A stretch of 64,000 nucleotides of DNA from Hahella sp. (GCA_028280065.1 JANQMN010000033.1:1-64000); one strand, 5' to 3'; positions 53,666-62,032 are shown, counted from the first letter of the stretch. Program-made: numbers and translations. The notes: generated by a model not told the origin, from the letters alone.

Positions 53666-54403
53666 CTAATAGAACACCGAACTGGGATTTACCCCGAACA
53701 TATCTTTAAATGTCCTGGAAAAATGCGCAGCATCGGAAAAGCCGGCATTCACGGCGGCCATCGTCAGCGACTTCCCGTCCACTGCCAATTTAGCGGCAAG
53801 CAGTAACTTGCGCCATAGCTGATAACGGCGCCAGGGAATACCCACCTGCTGAGAAAAAAGGTGCAAAAATCGGCTTTCTGAAAGATGCGTTAATGCTGCC
53901 GCCTGCTTTAACTCAAGGGGCTTCCAGAGTCCTCCCGCTATTTGCCGGTCAAAAAACTGAAGAACCTCCTCAACACGACCGTCAATATGGCGCGATACAC
54001 AATCGACATCGGCGATTTGCCCAAGTGCCGCAGCCAACGTTGAAAAATGCAACACTTCAATTATCGGCTTAATGAACTCTACGGGCAGCTGTTCATCAAG
54101 CGATTTACAAGACTGCTCGATCAACCATGTACGGGTAATATTCCGTGCTATGTGGCTTTCCGGTTCTAAAAAGACGACTAGGCAGTCCGTGCCGGAAAAG
54201 CGATGAGGCACGTTGCGGGCAATCAGAAGTGCTTTCCCGGAACAACTTACCGGGTTATCGCCCTCTTCGGTCCAGACGTTAGCCTGCCCTTTTGCAGTCA
54301 AGGACAATTGCAGCGCATAATGTTGATGAAACGCCGTATCGACGGTTTTCTCAACAAAGAATGCGAGGATTCCCGGTTGGATTAGATATCGGGGAAGTGT
54401 CAT
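53666..54403 (-). CDS. AraC family transcriptional regulator
   Basis: A 245-residue regulator: N-terminal cupin-like sensing domain (1-140; HQHYALQLSLTAKGQANVW) and C-terminal double helix-turn-helix (about 155-245) with LELKQAAALTHLSESRFLHLF and SLTMAAVNAGFSDAAHFSRTF then KDMFGVNPSSVFY. Ligand and targets unknown. Lies between the transglutaminase gene and the GGDEF remnant; no operator is visible. Confidence 0.87.
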   Translation of the reverse strand: MTLPRYLIQPGILAFFVEKTVDTAFHQHYALQLSLTAKGQANVWTEEGDNPVSCSGKALLIARNVPHRFSGTDCLVVFLEPESHIARNITRTWLIEQSCKSLDEQLPVEFIKPIIEVLHFSTLAAALGQIADVDCVSRHIDGRVEEVLQFFDRQIAGGLWKPLELKQAAALTHLSESRFLHLFSQQVGIPWRRYQLWRKLLLAAKLAVDGKSLTMAAVNAGFSDAAHFSRTFKDMFGVNPSSVFY

Positions 54404-54429
54404 TGTCCGCTATCGCACTGAAGATCCCT

Positions 54430-54681
54430 CTAGTAGCGAAGAACCATGTTTCTACCGGTCTGTTTGGCGCGATACAAGAGCGGATCGGCCGCATGCATTA
54501 ACTCTTCAACTGTGCCGCTTGGTTGGTCGGCCACTCCTGTACTAAAGGTAAATTCAATTTTTTCCCGACGATGGCGATGCCGAAGTTCATGAACCAGATC
54601 GAAATCCAGAGTTTTTATTGCCACATGCCGCAGGATTTTAAGGACAACATGGGAATCTTCGACGATAAGAACGGATGGCAC
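54430..54681 (-). pseudogene. Remnant of a response regulator-GGDEF protein (internal deletion)
   Basis: 83 codons. Residues 1-32 are the start of a receiver domain: PSVLIVEDSHVVLKILRHVA with the acidic pair, followed by KTLDFDLVHE. At about residue 33 it jumps to the end of a GGDEF domain: LRHRHRREKIEFTFSTGVA, GTVEELMHAADPLLYRAKQTGRN. The phospho-acceptor Asp, most of the receiver, and the GGDEF active site are missing. The frame is intact across the junction, and GGAG lies 7-8 bp before the GTG start, so a small protein could still be made. The deletion is in-frame; the rest of the ancestral gene is absent from the window. Confidence 0.8.
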
Positions 54682-54813
54682 GACTACTCTCCGGAATATA
54701 AGACGGACTGAAAAATCGCGAAACCAGTAGTTGGGTATTGTTAAAGCTAGCTAACTGGAACTTAAGAAAATAAGAAGTGTAGCAGTGAATCGGGTGCGCG
54801 CGAACGGCAAGAA

Positions 54814-55596
54814 CTACAGCTTAAAATCTTTTTCCAGTTCTAAAAAGATATCCGCATCGTCCGGTTTTTTCGCCAGCTTATCGAGTAACGGCTGCGGACA
54901 TAATGTATAGGTGTTTTTTACTGAAATTCCGGCGCGTTTGGCCAGCAACAACCAGGCTGTTCCTTCCACGGACAGATTAGATCCGGGTCTCAGCGTAAGC
55001 GAACCGATGGGATCTCTTTTGCCCTCTTCAGTTTTCGCATCCATCAATTCATCGAAGGATTCTCTAAATAGCTTCTTATCGCCTTCCGAAATGGCGACAC
55101 ATAGTTGGTGCCTGGCGCCATTTCCCTCGACACAAGCCTCCAATTCTTCAGCGAGTTTTTTCAACTCCTCCGGTGGCCTGTTCAGTACATATCCATACAC
55201 AAAGGCATAATAGTAATAGTTTTCCTGATATTCACCCTTGGGAGACCAGGCTTTAGGAGATAGCTGATCGAGTTCCGCAACCAGGTCCAATCGTTGGCAA
55301 ACGATGGCGTCAAACAATGTTTCTGTTCTGCTGAGGGAGGAGAAAATGTTCTCTTCAATACCCTTTTCTTGACACTTGCGCAGATAGAAGCGCCAGGCAT
55401 AAACGCTGAATAGCAAATTACGGTAAAAAGCATCCGTATCGAGATCTAATATATAGTTACAGATCCCCAAGGCCTGAAACTCTTCCGTAAGTTGTTGGTA
55501 TACGTCACCAAGACCTTCGGGGGGATTACCGGCGACAACGCTGATACCGTCTTGGATGCTATCAATCAATGCTTCTTTGTTAGCCTTGATGGACAT
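54814..55596 (-). CDS. Imm49-like putative immunity protein
   Basis: A 260-residue soluble helical protein. Its second half has features I associate with immunity protein 49: GDKKLFRESFDELMDAKTEE, ALAL-type helix GTAWLLLAKRAGISV, and TYTLCPQPLLDKL at the end, plus the aromatic run NYYYYAFVYGYVL. It is the last gene of the minus-strand T6SS operon, 30 bp after the Imm11-type gene. No adjacent second toxin is visible, so it may be an orphan defence gene. Recognition is by pattern and not certain. Confidence 0.55.
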   Translation of the reverse strand: MSIKANKEALIDSIQDGISVVAGNPPEGLGDVYQQLTEEFQALGICNYILDLDTDAFYRNLLFSVYAWRFYLRKCQEKGIEENIFSSLSRTETLFDAIVCQRLDLVAELDQLSPKAWSPKGEYQENYYYYAFVYGYVLNRPPEELKKLAEELEACVEGNGARHQLCVAISEGDKKLFRESFDELMDAKTEEGKRDPIGSLTLRPGSNLSVEGTAWLLLAKRAGISVKNTYTLCPQPLLDKLAKKPDDADIFLELEKDFKL

Positions 55597-55626
55597 ATAA
55601 AAGATCTCGTAATGATGAAGTGACTG

Positions 55627-56202
55627 TTAGTAGCTGAACTCGTCCACGGGATAAAACTTGTTGCCGGTAAATCCAGCTTCCTCAATCGCTTCTACGATGT
55701 CTTCTCGAATAAAAACAAACATCTCCAAATGTTTGGGACGCAATATTTTTACGTCTTCCGGGATGGCGTCTTCGTTGAAGACAAGTTCATAAACGCCGGC
55801 GATCAGGTTCTTGTCAATTTTATTCCACATTACATTGGAGGCATCTTTGTCGATACAGTCAATGACATCCAAAGGGCTGGCAATCATATACTCGTCAGAG
55901 GCAGTTCCGCCGTTATGGTTTTTAATGGTGACCGGCAAAAACTCGGTATTGTTCAATGCATGTTCCTGAAGAAATGTTGCAAATGCCGGAGAAATCAACC
56001 GCATCCGTTCCCGATTGACGATCACATCCTCTAAATTGACATCCTTTGGATAATCGGGATTCATTTCAAAATAGGCATCGGCGGGAAAACCATCCAGTCG
56101 CGGACGTCCTCTTTTAATATCCACGACATCATCCACATTCTTTAAGTTGGTCAGGGAACATGCACCTTTACCGGGTTTGTTTTCCCATGAATAAAATTCC
56201 AT
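55627..56202 (-). CDS. Imm11/DUF1629-type immunity protein
   Basis: A 191-residue cytoplasmic protein. The family shows FLPVTIKNHNGGTASDEYMI, DVIDCIDKDASNVMWNKID, ILRPKHLEMFVFIREDIVEA and EEAGFTGNKF, a good match to the MXAN_0049-type (Imm11) group. The gene lies 30 bp downstream of the nuclease on the same strand, the normal effector-immunity order. It should bind and block the AHH nuclease in the producer; this is inference from position and family. Confidence 0.8.
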   Translation of the reverse strand: MEFYSWENKPGKGACSLTNLKNVDDVVDIKRGRPRLDGFPADAYFEMNPDYPKDVNLEDVIVNRERMRLISPAFATFLQEHALNNTEFLPVTIKNHNGGTASDEYMIASPLDVIDCIDKDASNVMWNKIDKNLIAGVYELVFNEDAIPEDVKILRPKHLEMFVFIREDIVEAIEEAGFTGNKFYPVDEFSY

Positions 56203-56232
56203 TCGTAACTCCTCGTTTCGTTTTTCCCATTA

Positions 56233-56889
56233 TTATTTAATGCGTTTAAAGATATTAACCAATCTTGAATAGTCAATTCCAGGGCTGCGTTCATTCGGCT
56301 CTTTGGCCATCGAAAATGGGTAGTACCATTTCTTTTCCTGTTTGTATCCGGTCGCGCTAACACCGGCCGGGGGGGTCGGAAACCGGTGCCCCCAGCAGTG
56401 TATCGTGCCTTTCTTACGCGCTCCCCGAGTCGTCAGTTGGGTACGAAAGTGATCCGAACCCGCCTTAAGCTGGTCGGCAATATCTTTAGCATTTATTTCA
56501 TGGGCCTTCTTCTTATCGTTTAGTGCGTTCCAAACATTGTCTTCCAGCCATTGAGTAACCTCGTCACGGTACCCGTCGTTGGTATTATGATCGACCTGGT
56601 GGGAAGGCAAATTTACCGGAACCTTGCCATCCGTGGCCCGATATTGACTGTTAAGCGGAAGGCCAATCATATTGTGGGCATCGTTCAGGTCCCAATCGGT
56701 AATCCAGAGGCAGTCTTCCACATACTCTTTATTGTCTTCAATGTTCCTGTCATTGACCGACTTATAGCAGAGAATATGATGCGCCTGCCAGGAACCGGTG
56801 GTAAACCCGGTGTTGGTATTGGCACGGTACTTGGAGTCTTTGCCAAGTTTACTTTTACGCTTGTTTGTCTTTTGAATGTGACTGGCCAC
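56233..56889 (-). CDS. AHH-type HNH nuclease, putative T6SS effector
   Basis: A 218-residue cargo-type protein. The AHH motif is WQAHHILCY (Ala36-His37-His38), followed by NDAHNMIGLPLN and LPSHQVDHNTNDGY, the usual HNH/Endo VII-like metal site with its conserved His97 and His101. The N-terminus (1-30) is Lys-rich (QKTNKRKSKLGKDSK) and there is no signal, PAAR or Rhs domain, so delivery would need an adaptor. The remainder (150-218) is a domain I do not recognise. Cleaving DNA in rival cells is the family expectation. In the order vgrG, thiolase-like, nuclease, Imm11. Confidence 0.8.
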   Translation of the reverse strand: MASHIQKTNKRKSKLGKDSKYRANTNTGFTTGSWQAHHILCYKSVNDRNIEDNKEYVEDCLWITDWDLNDAHNMIGLPLNSQYRATDGKVPVNLPSHQVDHNTNDGYRDEVTQWLEDNVWNALNDKKKAHEINAKDIADQLKAGSDHFRTQLTTRGARKKGTIHCWGHRFPTPPAGVSATGYKQEKKWYYPFSMAKEPNERSPGIDYSRLVNIFKRIK

Positions 56890-56912
56890 AATCTATACCT
56901 TTGGCACTCTTA

Positions 56913-58046
56913 TTAACCCTGTGAAAACTTTGCGGCACAAGCGCAAAACGAACTTGCCGATAGTGCGATCCCGGTCGCCGCCGGCGCATAGCCCCTCTCT
57001 ATAGCTTTGCTGATCCAAATACCGGCAACAAATAAATTACTCAATCCGGTGTCGCCGAAATAAATTGACGGATACCAGGTTTCGGTTCCCAGCGCGCCAT
57101 ATTCGCCGGTCAACCTGGACAAAGCGGTACCATAATCCCGGGCATTCGATTCCGAACTATCATGGTCATATACTATCCACTTTAAATCACCGGGGCCTTG
57201 AGCCAACCGGGAAGCGACGGCCTGAATGTTTGCCCCTATATGTGCCGGGTTATCCTTCGTGGAAAATTGATCGCTAAAAGCAACATCCAAGATCATGGTA
57301 ATATTGGCATCGGCTTCGTCTTCCCTGGTTAACCCGGTGTTGCTGAGACATAACATGGCTGCAGCCTCTCCGGGTACTATTCCTCCATTGTCCGCTGGCA
57401 GTTTGAGAAGACCCAAGCCATTCAGCCACTTAAGGGTGTCTTCATCCAATAGCGAGTCTACCGCTCCGACAATGGCCACATCGGTTGATCCAAGTTCGAT
57501 GGCTTGCGAAGCCGCCGATACCGCGTTGACAGGTCCATCCGTGTCAGTAAAGAACTGCACTTCTTGCAACGGCAACTCACAACCGGTAAGAGTTAGGGCC
57601 TTATCAAGAATAAAGTGGCCGCGCGTCGGATCATCCACTTCATTCTGTGGCCTGTTTTCCTCCAGTTCGGAGCGAACAAACTCGTCGGATATTTCTTCCA
57701 GGCCGGTATATGGACGCATCGCACCGGGTAACACCAGATACAAACCGAGACTTTTACCCTGTAATTCCGGTCGCGCCAACATTCCAGATTGGAGTTTTTT
57801 CAGGGCAGAGCCCAGTAAAGCAGCCAGCCTTATATCTCCCGAAAACCCCTTGGCAAGGTGAGGCGCCTGATAGCCCTGTAGATCTATCTGTTCATTTTCC
57901 GCATCGAATACGGGAAAATCCAACTCTGAGATTCTGCTAAATCCGCATCTCGCGGCGGCAATGGCATTATCGACATCATCGCCAAAGGCGGACACCAAGA
58001 CGGTTCCAATGATATTGCAGGCACTAATTGGCGGCTGCTCCGACAT
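56913..58046 (-). CDS. Catalytically dead thiolase/ketoacyl-synthase-fold protein of T6SS module
   Basis: A 377-residue protein with the fold of beta-ketoacyl synthases: IIGTVLVSAFGDDVDNA at the start, GPVNAVSAASQAIELGSTDV (171-190), AIVGAVDSLLDEDTL and GGIVPGEAAAMLCL (221-234). The nucleophile loop, TACSSS in active enzymes, reads NAVSAAS here, and the later His motif becomes YFGDTGLSNLFVAG (329-342), so both catalytic Cys and His are missing. It is probably a structural adaptor, not a lipid enzyme. Similar thiolase-like genes occur beside VgrG and nuclease effectors in Pseudomonas. 13 bp after vgrG, 23 bp before the nuclease. Confidence 0.7.
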   Translation of the reverse strand: MSEQPPISACNIIGTVLVSAFGDDVDNAIAAARCGFSRISELDFPVFDAENEQIDLQGYQAPHLAKGFSGDIRLAALLGSALKKLQSGMLARPELQGKSLGLYLVLPGAMRPYTGLEEISDEFVRSELEENRPQNEVDDPTRGHFILDKALTLTGCELPLQEVQFFTDTDGPVNAVSAASQAIELGSTDVAIVGAVDSLLDEDTLKWLNGLGLLKLPADNGGIVPGEAAAMLCLSNTGLTREDEADANITMILDVAFSDQFSTKDNPAHIGANIQAVASRLAQGPGDLKWIVYDHDSSESNARDYGTALSRLTGEYGALGTETWYPSIYFGDTGLSNLFVAGIWISKAIERGYAPAATGIALSASSFCACAAKFSQG

Positions 58047-58059
58047 GCTTCAACTCCAA

Positions 58060-60129
58060 TTAGTTTTCCTTGATCTGGCTGCCTTTCATTGTAATAACGC
58101 CAGAACCCTTAACATTTATCTTGCCACCGCTAATAGTGATATCACCGCTCTTTTTCATCGTAATACTGGCTTTACCGGCTTTCAGGACGATTTGATCGTC
58201 GGCATTAATCTGAATCTTCTTAGCGCTCAAGGCGTAGTCCTTGGTCACGGATTCGGTGTACTTTCCGCCAACCGTTTCCGTCAAGTCCTTGCTAATTTTG
58301 ATGGTAGACGTTTTACCGATCGTCAAGGATGAAGTACCGCCGATAGTTTCGGTATGGTTATTACCCACATCAAAATTATTGTTTTTGCCGACCGATTTAG
58401 TCCGATTACTGCCGATGGACTCGGATTGATTCGTACCTACGGATATGTCCTGATTATTCCCGACACTCTCCGTATCGTTTTCGCCGATCGAAGTGGTCCT
58501 GTGCCGGCCGACATCTTCCGTCTGGTCGCGCCCGATGCTTATAGTTTGATCATTGCCCACCGTGGTGGTCTGGTCATGACCAACCTGCTCCACATCATCG
58601 TTCTCAACGGTAATGCTTCGATCCTTCTCCGCGTGCACCCGCATCAGTTCACTGCCTTTTTCGTCAATGAACATGATCTCATTGTAATTTGCGGTTCCGC
58701 CTTGTTTGGAAGACCGGGACTTCACGCCGGAATGTGTTTTGTTGGCCGGTAAATCATAGGGAGGCATCTGTTCGGCGTTATAAACACTTCCGACGACCAA
58801 GGGCCGGTCCGGATCACCTTCCAGAAAGGAAATCACCACTTCCTGACCGATTCGGGGAATGTACTGGGCACCCCATTTCTTACCTGCCCAAAACTGGGCG
58901 ACACGCATCCAGCACGAGCTCTGTTCATTATTCTCGCCCAAGCGGTCCCAGTGAAACTGTACCTTGATGCGGCCATATTCGTCGGTATAGATTTCTTCTC
59001 CGGATGGGCCGACCACCACTGCAGTTTGGGTACCGCCGACCACAGGTTTCGGCGTTCGGACCAATGGCCGCATGACGGTAGCAGCGGGCGTACAAACCAT
59101 ACTATTGGAATAGCCGCCGGCACCGCCACCGGAACGATAGTCGCCTTCCGAACCTGAGTGGATAACGGAGGTCACCACATACTTGGCTTTCTTCTCCGCC
59201 TTATCCCAGTGTTCGCCGACAGTGAACACAAAACCCGGACATAATCCCGGATAATCGCTGGAACCTTCCACCATGGTGTAGCCGCTTTCAAGGGCTTCCA
59301 TTCGGGTTGTGGCGTATCCGGTCCCCTCGCCTTTTACCGCGTATTCACCCGGATAGTCGTATATTTCAAATTTATCGATGTTAGGCAGATTGACGATGCT
59401 TTTCTGAAATGCCGTAAGATCTGTCGCCGGGGTGGTGAAGTTGTAATCCTTTAGCTCCACTTTACCGCTGACAAAGTTGAAGCTTTTACGCCAGTTTTTG
59501 ATGGTGAAGTCCGTATGGGAGCCGTCAATCACATCCAAGGCATCCTTTGGCACGGAGTCATAGCCTTTAGCATAATCGCTTAGCACTAGGGTATGCTTAC
59601 CGTCTTCATGCTTGAAGTAATAGAATATGCCCTCTTCTTCCAGTAGCCGGTGGGCAAAATCGAAGTCGGTTTCCCGGTATTGGACGCAGTACAACCGGGG
59701 TTGGTAAGTCCCCTGGAGCTTCCATTCATAATCGGTAAAACCCAGTTCGTCGAAGATTTCGCTGAGGATATCCTTGACGTTTTTTTCCTGAAAAATTTTA
59801 CTGTTTTGTCGATATTTCAGCAGACTAAGCCAGGGTACAACAGTCATGTAATACTTATAACTGACCCGGTCTTGGGATCCCCCAGCCGCCCACCGCGCAA
59901 CGATACCGTTAAAAAAGCGGGGATTATCCGGATCTGAGGCTATCTTGATGGTCACTGCCTTGCCGACAATTTTGGTCGGATCGATATTTTCGTCCTCACT
60001 GGACACTTCTATATCGATAGAAAAGGGAGCAGACAGATGTTCCGCTGCGCGAAAGCTGTTCATGAGAAGAACATCACTCCCAAGCGGCGAGTCAATGAAA
60101 ATAATCTGATTGTTCTGTATGATAGCCAT
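58060..60129 (-). CDS. vgrG: Type VI secretion spike protein VgrG
   Basis: Trimeric tip protein of the T6SS needle. Residues 1-370 are the gp27-like base (HLSAPFSIDIEVSSEDENID, DFDFAHRLLEEEGIFYYFKH), 370-450 the OB-fold gp5-like part (GRIKVQFHWDRLGENN, WGAQYIPRIGQEVVISFLEGDPDRPLV is its core), then a beta-helix needle with a strict octad repeat (515-600) and a C-terminal tip ending KGSQIKEN. No extra effector domain. 689 residues from ATG 60129; GTG 60150 is in frame but has no ribosome binding site. First gene of the minus-strand effector operon. No tssB, tssC, tssK or clpV in the window, so the sheath must be encoded elsewhere. Confidence 0.95.
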   Translation of the reverse strand: MAIIQNNQIIFIDSPLGSDVLLMNSFRAAEHLSAPFSIDIEVSSEDENIDPTKIVGKAVTIKIASDPDNPRFFNGIVARWAAGGSQDRVSYKYYMTVVPWLSLLKYRQNSKIFQEKNVKDILSEIFDELGFTDYEWKLQGTYQPRLYCVQYRETDFDFAHRLLEEEGIFYYFKHEDGKHTLVLSDYAKGYDSVPKDALDVIDGSHTDFTIKNWRKSFNFVSGKVELKDYNFTTPATDLTAFQKSIVNLPNIDKFEIYDYPGEYAVKGEGTGYATTRMEALESGYTMVEGSSDYPGLCPGFVFTVGEHWDKAEKKAKYVVTSVIHSGSEGDYRSGGGAGGYSNSMVCTPAATVMRPLVRTPKPVVGGTQTAVVVGPSGEEIYTDEYGRIKVQFHWDRLGENNEQSSCWMRVAQFWAGKKWGAQYIPRIGQEVVISFLEGDPDRPLVVGSVYNAEQMPPYDLPANKTHSGVKSRSSKQGGTANYNEIMFIDEKGSELMRVHAEKDRSITVENDDVEQVGHDQTTTVGNDQTISIGRDQTEDVGRHRTTSIGENDTESVGNNQDISVGTNQSESIGSNRTKSVGKNNNFDVGNNHTETIGGTSSLTIGKTSTIKISKDLTETVGGKYTESVTKDYALSAKKIQINADDQIVLKAGKASITMKKSGDITISGGKINVKGSGVITMKGSQIKEN
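58330..58600 (-). repeat. 24-bp-period coding repeat (octad beta-helix of VgrG)
   Basis: Eleven glycines at residues 517, 525, 533, 541, 549, 557, 565, 573, 581, 589 and 597 of VgrG repeat at exactly eight residues, pattern (S/T)(V/I)G-x-(N/D)-Q-(T/S)-x. The period in DNA is 24 bp. It is the usual needle geometry, unusually regular here. Confidence 0.9.
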
Positions 60130-60767
60130 TCCGGGTGCCTTTTTACCCACTTAATTGCAATGTTTACGCACTAACCTGGCTGTGAACGGATTCCTTTCCG
60201 CCGAGTTCTTTCCTGATTACTGTCTCGTCCTAACTGCCTCGTCGTACCTGACGACAGGCTAGTGCATGAAATTCATCAAGAGTACAACCATCCACTGGCT
60301 CAGTCCGTTGCAAACGCTATCCCTGGCATTTTTTCCTTCGCCGTTCTTTCTCGGCGCAATCTATTCCAAATAATGCCTTCACCTTAATCATAGGCGATTG
60401 GCAAGACATACTCTTTCGTTATCCAGTCAATCCAAATGCTGGCAATAACTTAAGCGCCATTATCGGGCCAAACCAGTCATTTTTTTCTATAAATGCAACA
60501 CCTTATAAAGCCTCACCTTTATGTTTGATCACTATCTGTATCTATCTATATAGAAGGCAGACAAAAATGGGCAAGGCATAAATTGCAATGAATAATAGAG
60601 GGGAACAATAACGTTAGTATTCACGCATTACATTTCAGCAGCAATTAAAAAAAAGGCAAGAAAAGAAATTCCGGAAAAAAATAAAAAAAATTGACGGTAT
60701 TTTTACTGGTGCGGCGCTTTCAAGGGTGTACTTAAACAAAACTTAGTTTCACAGAAGGAAATATACG
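60130..60767. other. 638-bp intergenic region between vgrG and hcp
   Basis: No gene is recognised. It carries the divergent promoters of vgrG and hcp, though no confident hexamer pair was found; TTGACG at 60691-60696 is a possible -35 for hcp with only GCGCTT at the -10 site. An A-tract-rich stretch (60646-60690) precedes it and may be an UP element or curved silencer target. GTCGT/ACGAC forms a small dyad near 60242-60256. Confidence 0.5.
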
Positions 60768-61256
60768 ATGGCAATTTACATGAATTACAACGACTTAGCT
60801 GTTAAAGGTAACGTGACTGCAGACGGTTACACCGACTGGATTCGCCTGGACAGCATGTCATTTGGTGTTGGTCGTCACATCTCCATGGAAGCAGGCCACA
60901 TGTCAAACCGCGAAGCTACTCGCCCTAACATCACTGAAGTTGCTGTAAGCAAGATGATGGACGCGGCTTCTTCCGGTCTTTTCAAAGAGTCTGTAACCGG
61001 TTCCGAAGGTGTTAAGGTCGTAATCGACGTAGTGCGCACCTCTGCCGATAAACTTGAAAAGTTCGTCACTTACGAATTGGAAAATGTGATGATCAGCAGC
61101 TACTCAGTATCTGCAGGTGCAGAATCCGCGCCGGCTGAAAGCATCTCGCTAAGCATGGGCAAGCTGACTATGTCCTACACTGCAGCGGACAAAGCGCACA
61201 AAGGCGGCACACCAGAGCGCGTCGGCTACGACTTGGAGCTTGGCAAGAAGCTATAA
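60768..61256 (+). CDS. hcp: T6SS inner-tube protein Hcp
   Basis: Hexameric ring protein that stacks into the needle tube and is secreted. The Hcp1-type pattern starts with an early beta strand and GNVTADGYTDWIRLDSMSFG, then GRHISMEAGHMSNREATRP, SKMMDAASSGLFKESVTG and the ending YDLELGKKL. 162 residues. AGAAGGA lies 6 bp before the ATG. It stands alone between vgrG (divergent) and the ybaK-type gene, closed by a strong terminator. Confidence 0.95.
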   Translation: MAIYMNYNDLAVKGNVTADGYTDWIRLDSMSFGVGRHISMEAGHMSNREATRPNITEVAVSKMMDAASSGLFKESVTGSEGVKVVIDVVRTSADKLEKFVTYELENVMISSYSVSAGAESAPAESISLSMGKLTMSYTAADKAHKGGTPERVGYDLELGKKL

Positions 61257-61278
61257 GCTACTCCGTCCAGAATTATCA

Positions 61279-61303
61279 AAGGCAGCCTCACCGGCTGCCT
61301 TTT
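61279..61303 (+). terminator. hcp terminator
   Basis: GGCAGCC / GGCTGCC stem with a 5-base loop and TTTTC after it, 25 bp after the hcp stop. The A's before the stem make it suitable also for the convergent ybaK-type gene. Confidence 0.88.
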
Positions 61304-61331
61304 CTATATGGGCTTATCCATGCGCGCCTGT

Positions 61332-61814
61332 CTATATATCTTTGTCGCCAGTCGTTAGTTTGGCAAACTGGCCGGAAGTCACCTGAAGCAAATCCGCCGG
61401 AGATATTTCAACCTCCAGCCCTCTGCGCCCTGCGCTGACATAAATGACATCGTAATCCTCAGCAGATACATCCAGAAAGGTGGGTAAGCGTCTTTTCTGC
61501 CCGATGGGACTGATACCTCCCAATAAATAGCCGGTAGTTCGTTGCACGACAACTTGATCTGCCATCTCCACTTTCTTTACTCCCACCGCAGCAGCAGCAT
61601 ATTTCAATTGCAACTGGCAGGCAACAGGAATAACTGCTACCGCCAACTGCTTCACCGACGCTTGCACTACCAGGGTCTTGAAGACCTGGCAAGAATTTAA
61701 TCCCAGCTTTTCGCAAGCTTCTTCTCCGTAGGAGTTTGCTCCGGGATCGTGGGTATATTCCAGAGTGTTAAATGGAATTCCTAATTTGCGTAACAACTTA
61801 ATGGCGGGTGTCAT
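61332..61814 (-). CDS. ybaK: YbaK/EbsC-type Cys-tRNA(Pro) deacylase
   Basis: Editing enzyme that hydrolyses mischarged Cys-tRNA-Pro. Conserved parts are MTPAIKLLRKLGIPFNTLEY at the start, NSCQVFKTLVVQ with the catalytic Lys, GYLLGGISPIGQKRRLPTF and the EISPADLLQVTSGQ ending. 160 residues from ATG 61814; longer starts are not needed. The fold belongs to the INS/YbaK group, with a general trans-editing role. Divergent from DAHP synthase. Confidence 0.93.
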   Translation of the reverse strand: MTPAIKLLRKLGIPFNTLEYTHDPGANSYGEEACEKLGLNSCQVFKTLVVQASVKQLAVAVIPVACQLQLKYAAAAVGVKKVEMADQVVVQRTTGYLLGGISPIGQKRRLPTFLDVSAEDYDVIYVSAGRRGLEVEISPADLLQVTSGQFAKLTTGDKDI

Positions 61815-62032
61815 GAAAAAAATAGAAACCGGCTTAAGGGTGTGATCGACGAAGTAGTGTATAGCGAAAGAAGTTTTTTCTAAATCCCATAAAGCAGTTA
61901 TGATAGGCGGACTTTCCAAACTCCAATCTTTTCCTTGGCGGCAACCGCCGAATAGTTGAGTTTGAGAAAATCATAAAAACAGAAATTAATCAAATACGGC
62001 ATCAAACGCGTTCGTAAGAGGTAGCAATAGCC

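Noticed and set aside
60300-60500. Possible sigma-54 promoters (TGGCA-like) before hcp
   Set aside because: The GG and GC elements are spaced 11 or 13 bp apart rather than 10, so they do not meet the -24/-12 rule.
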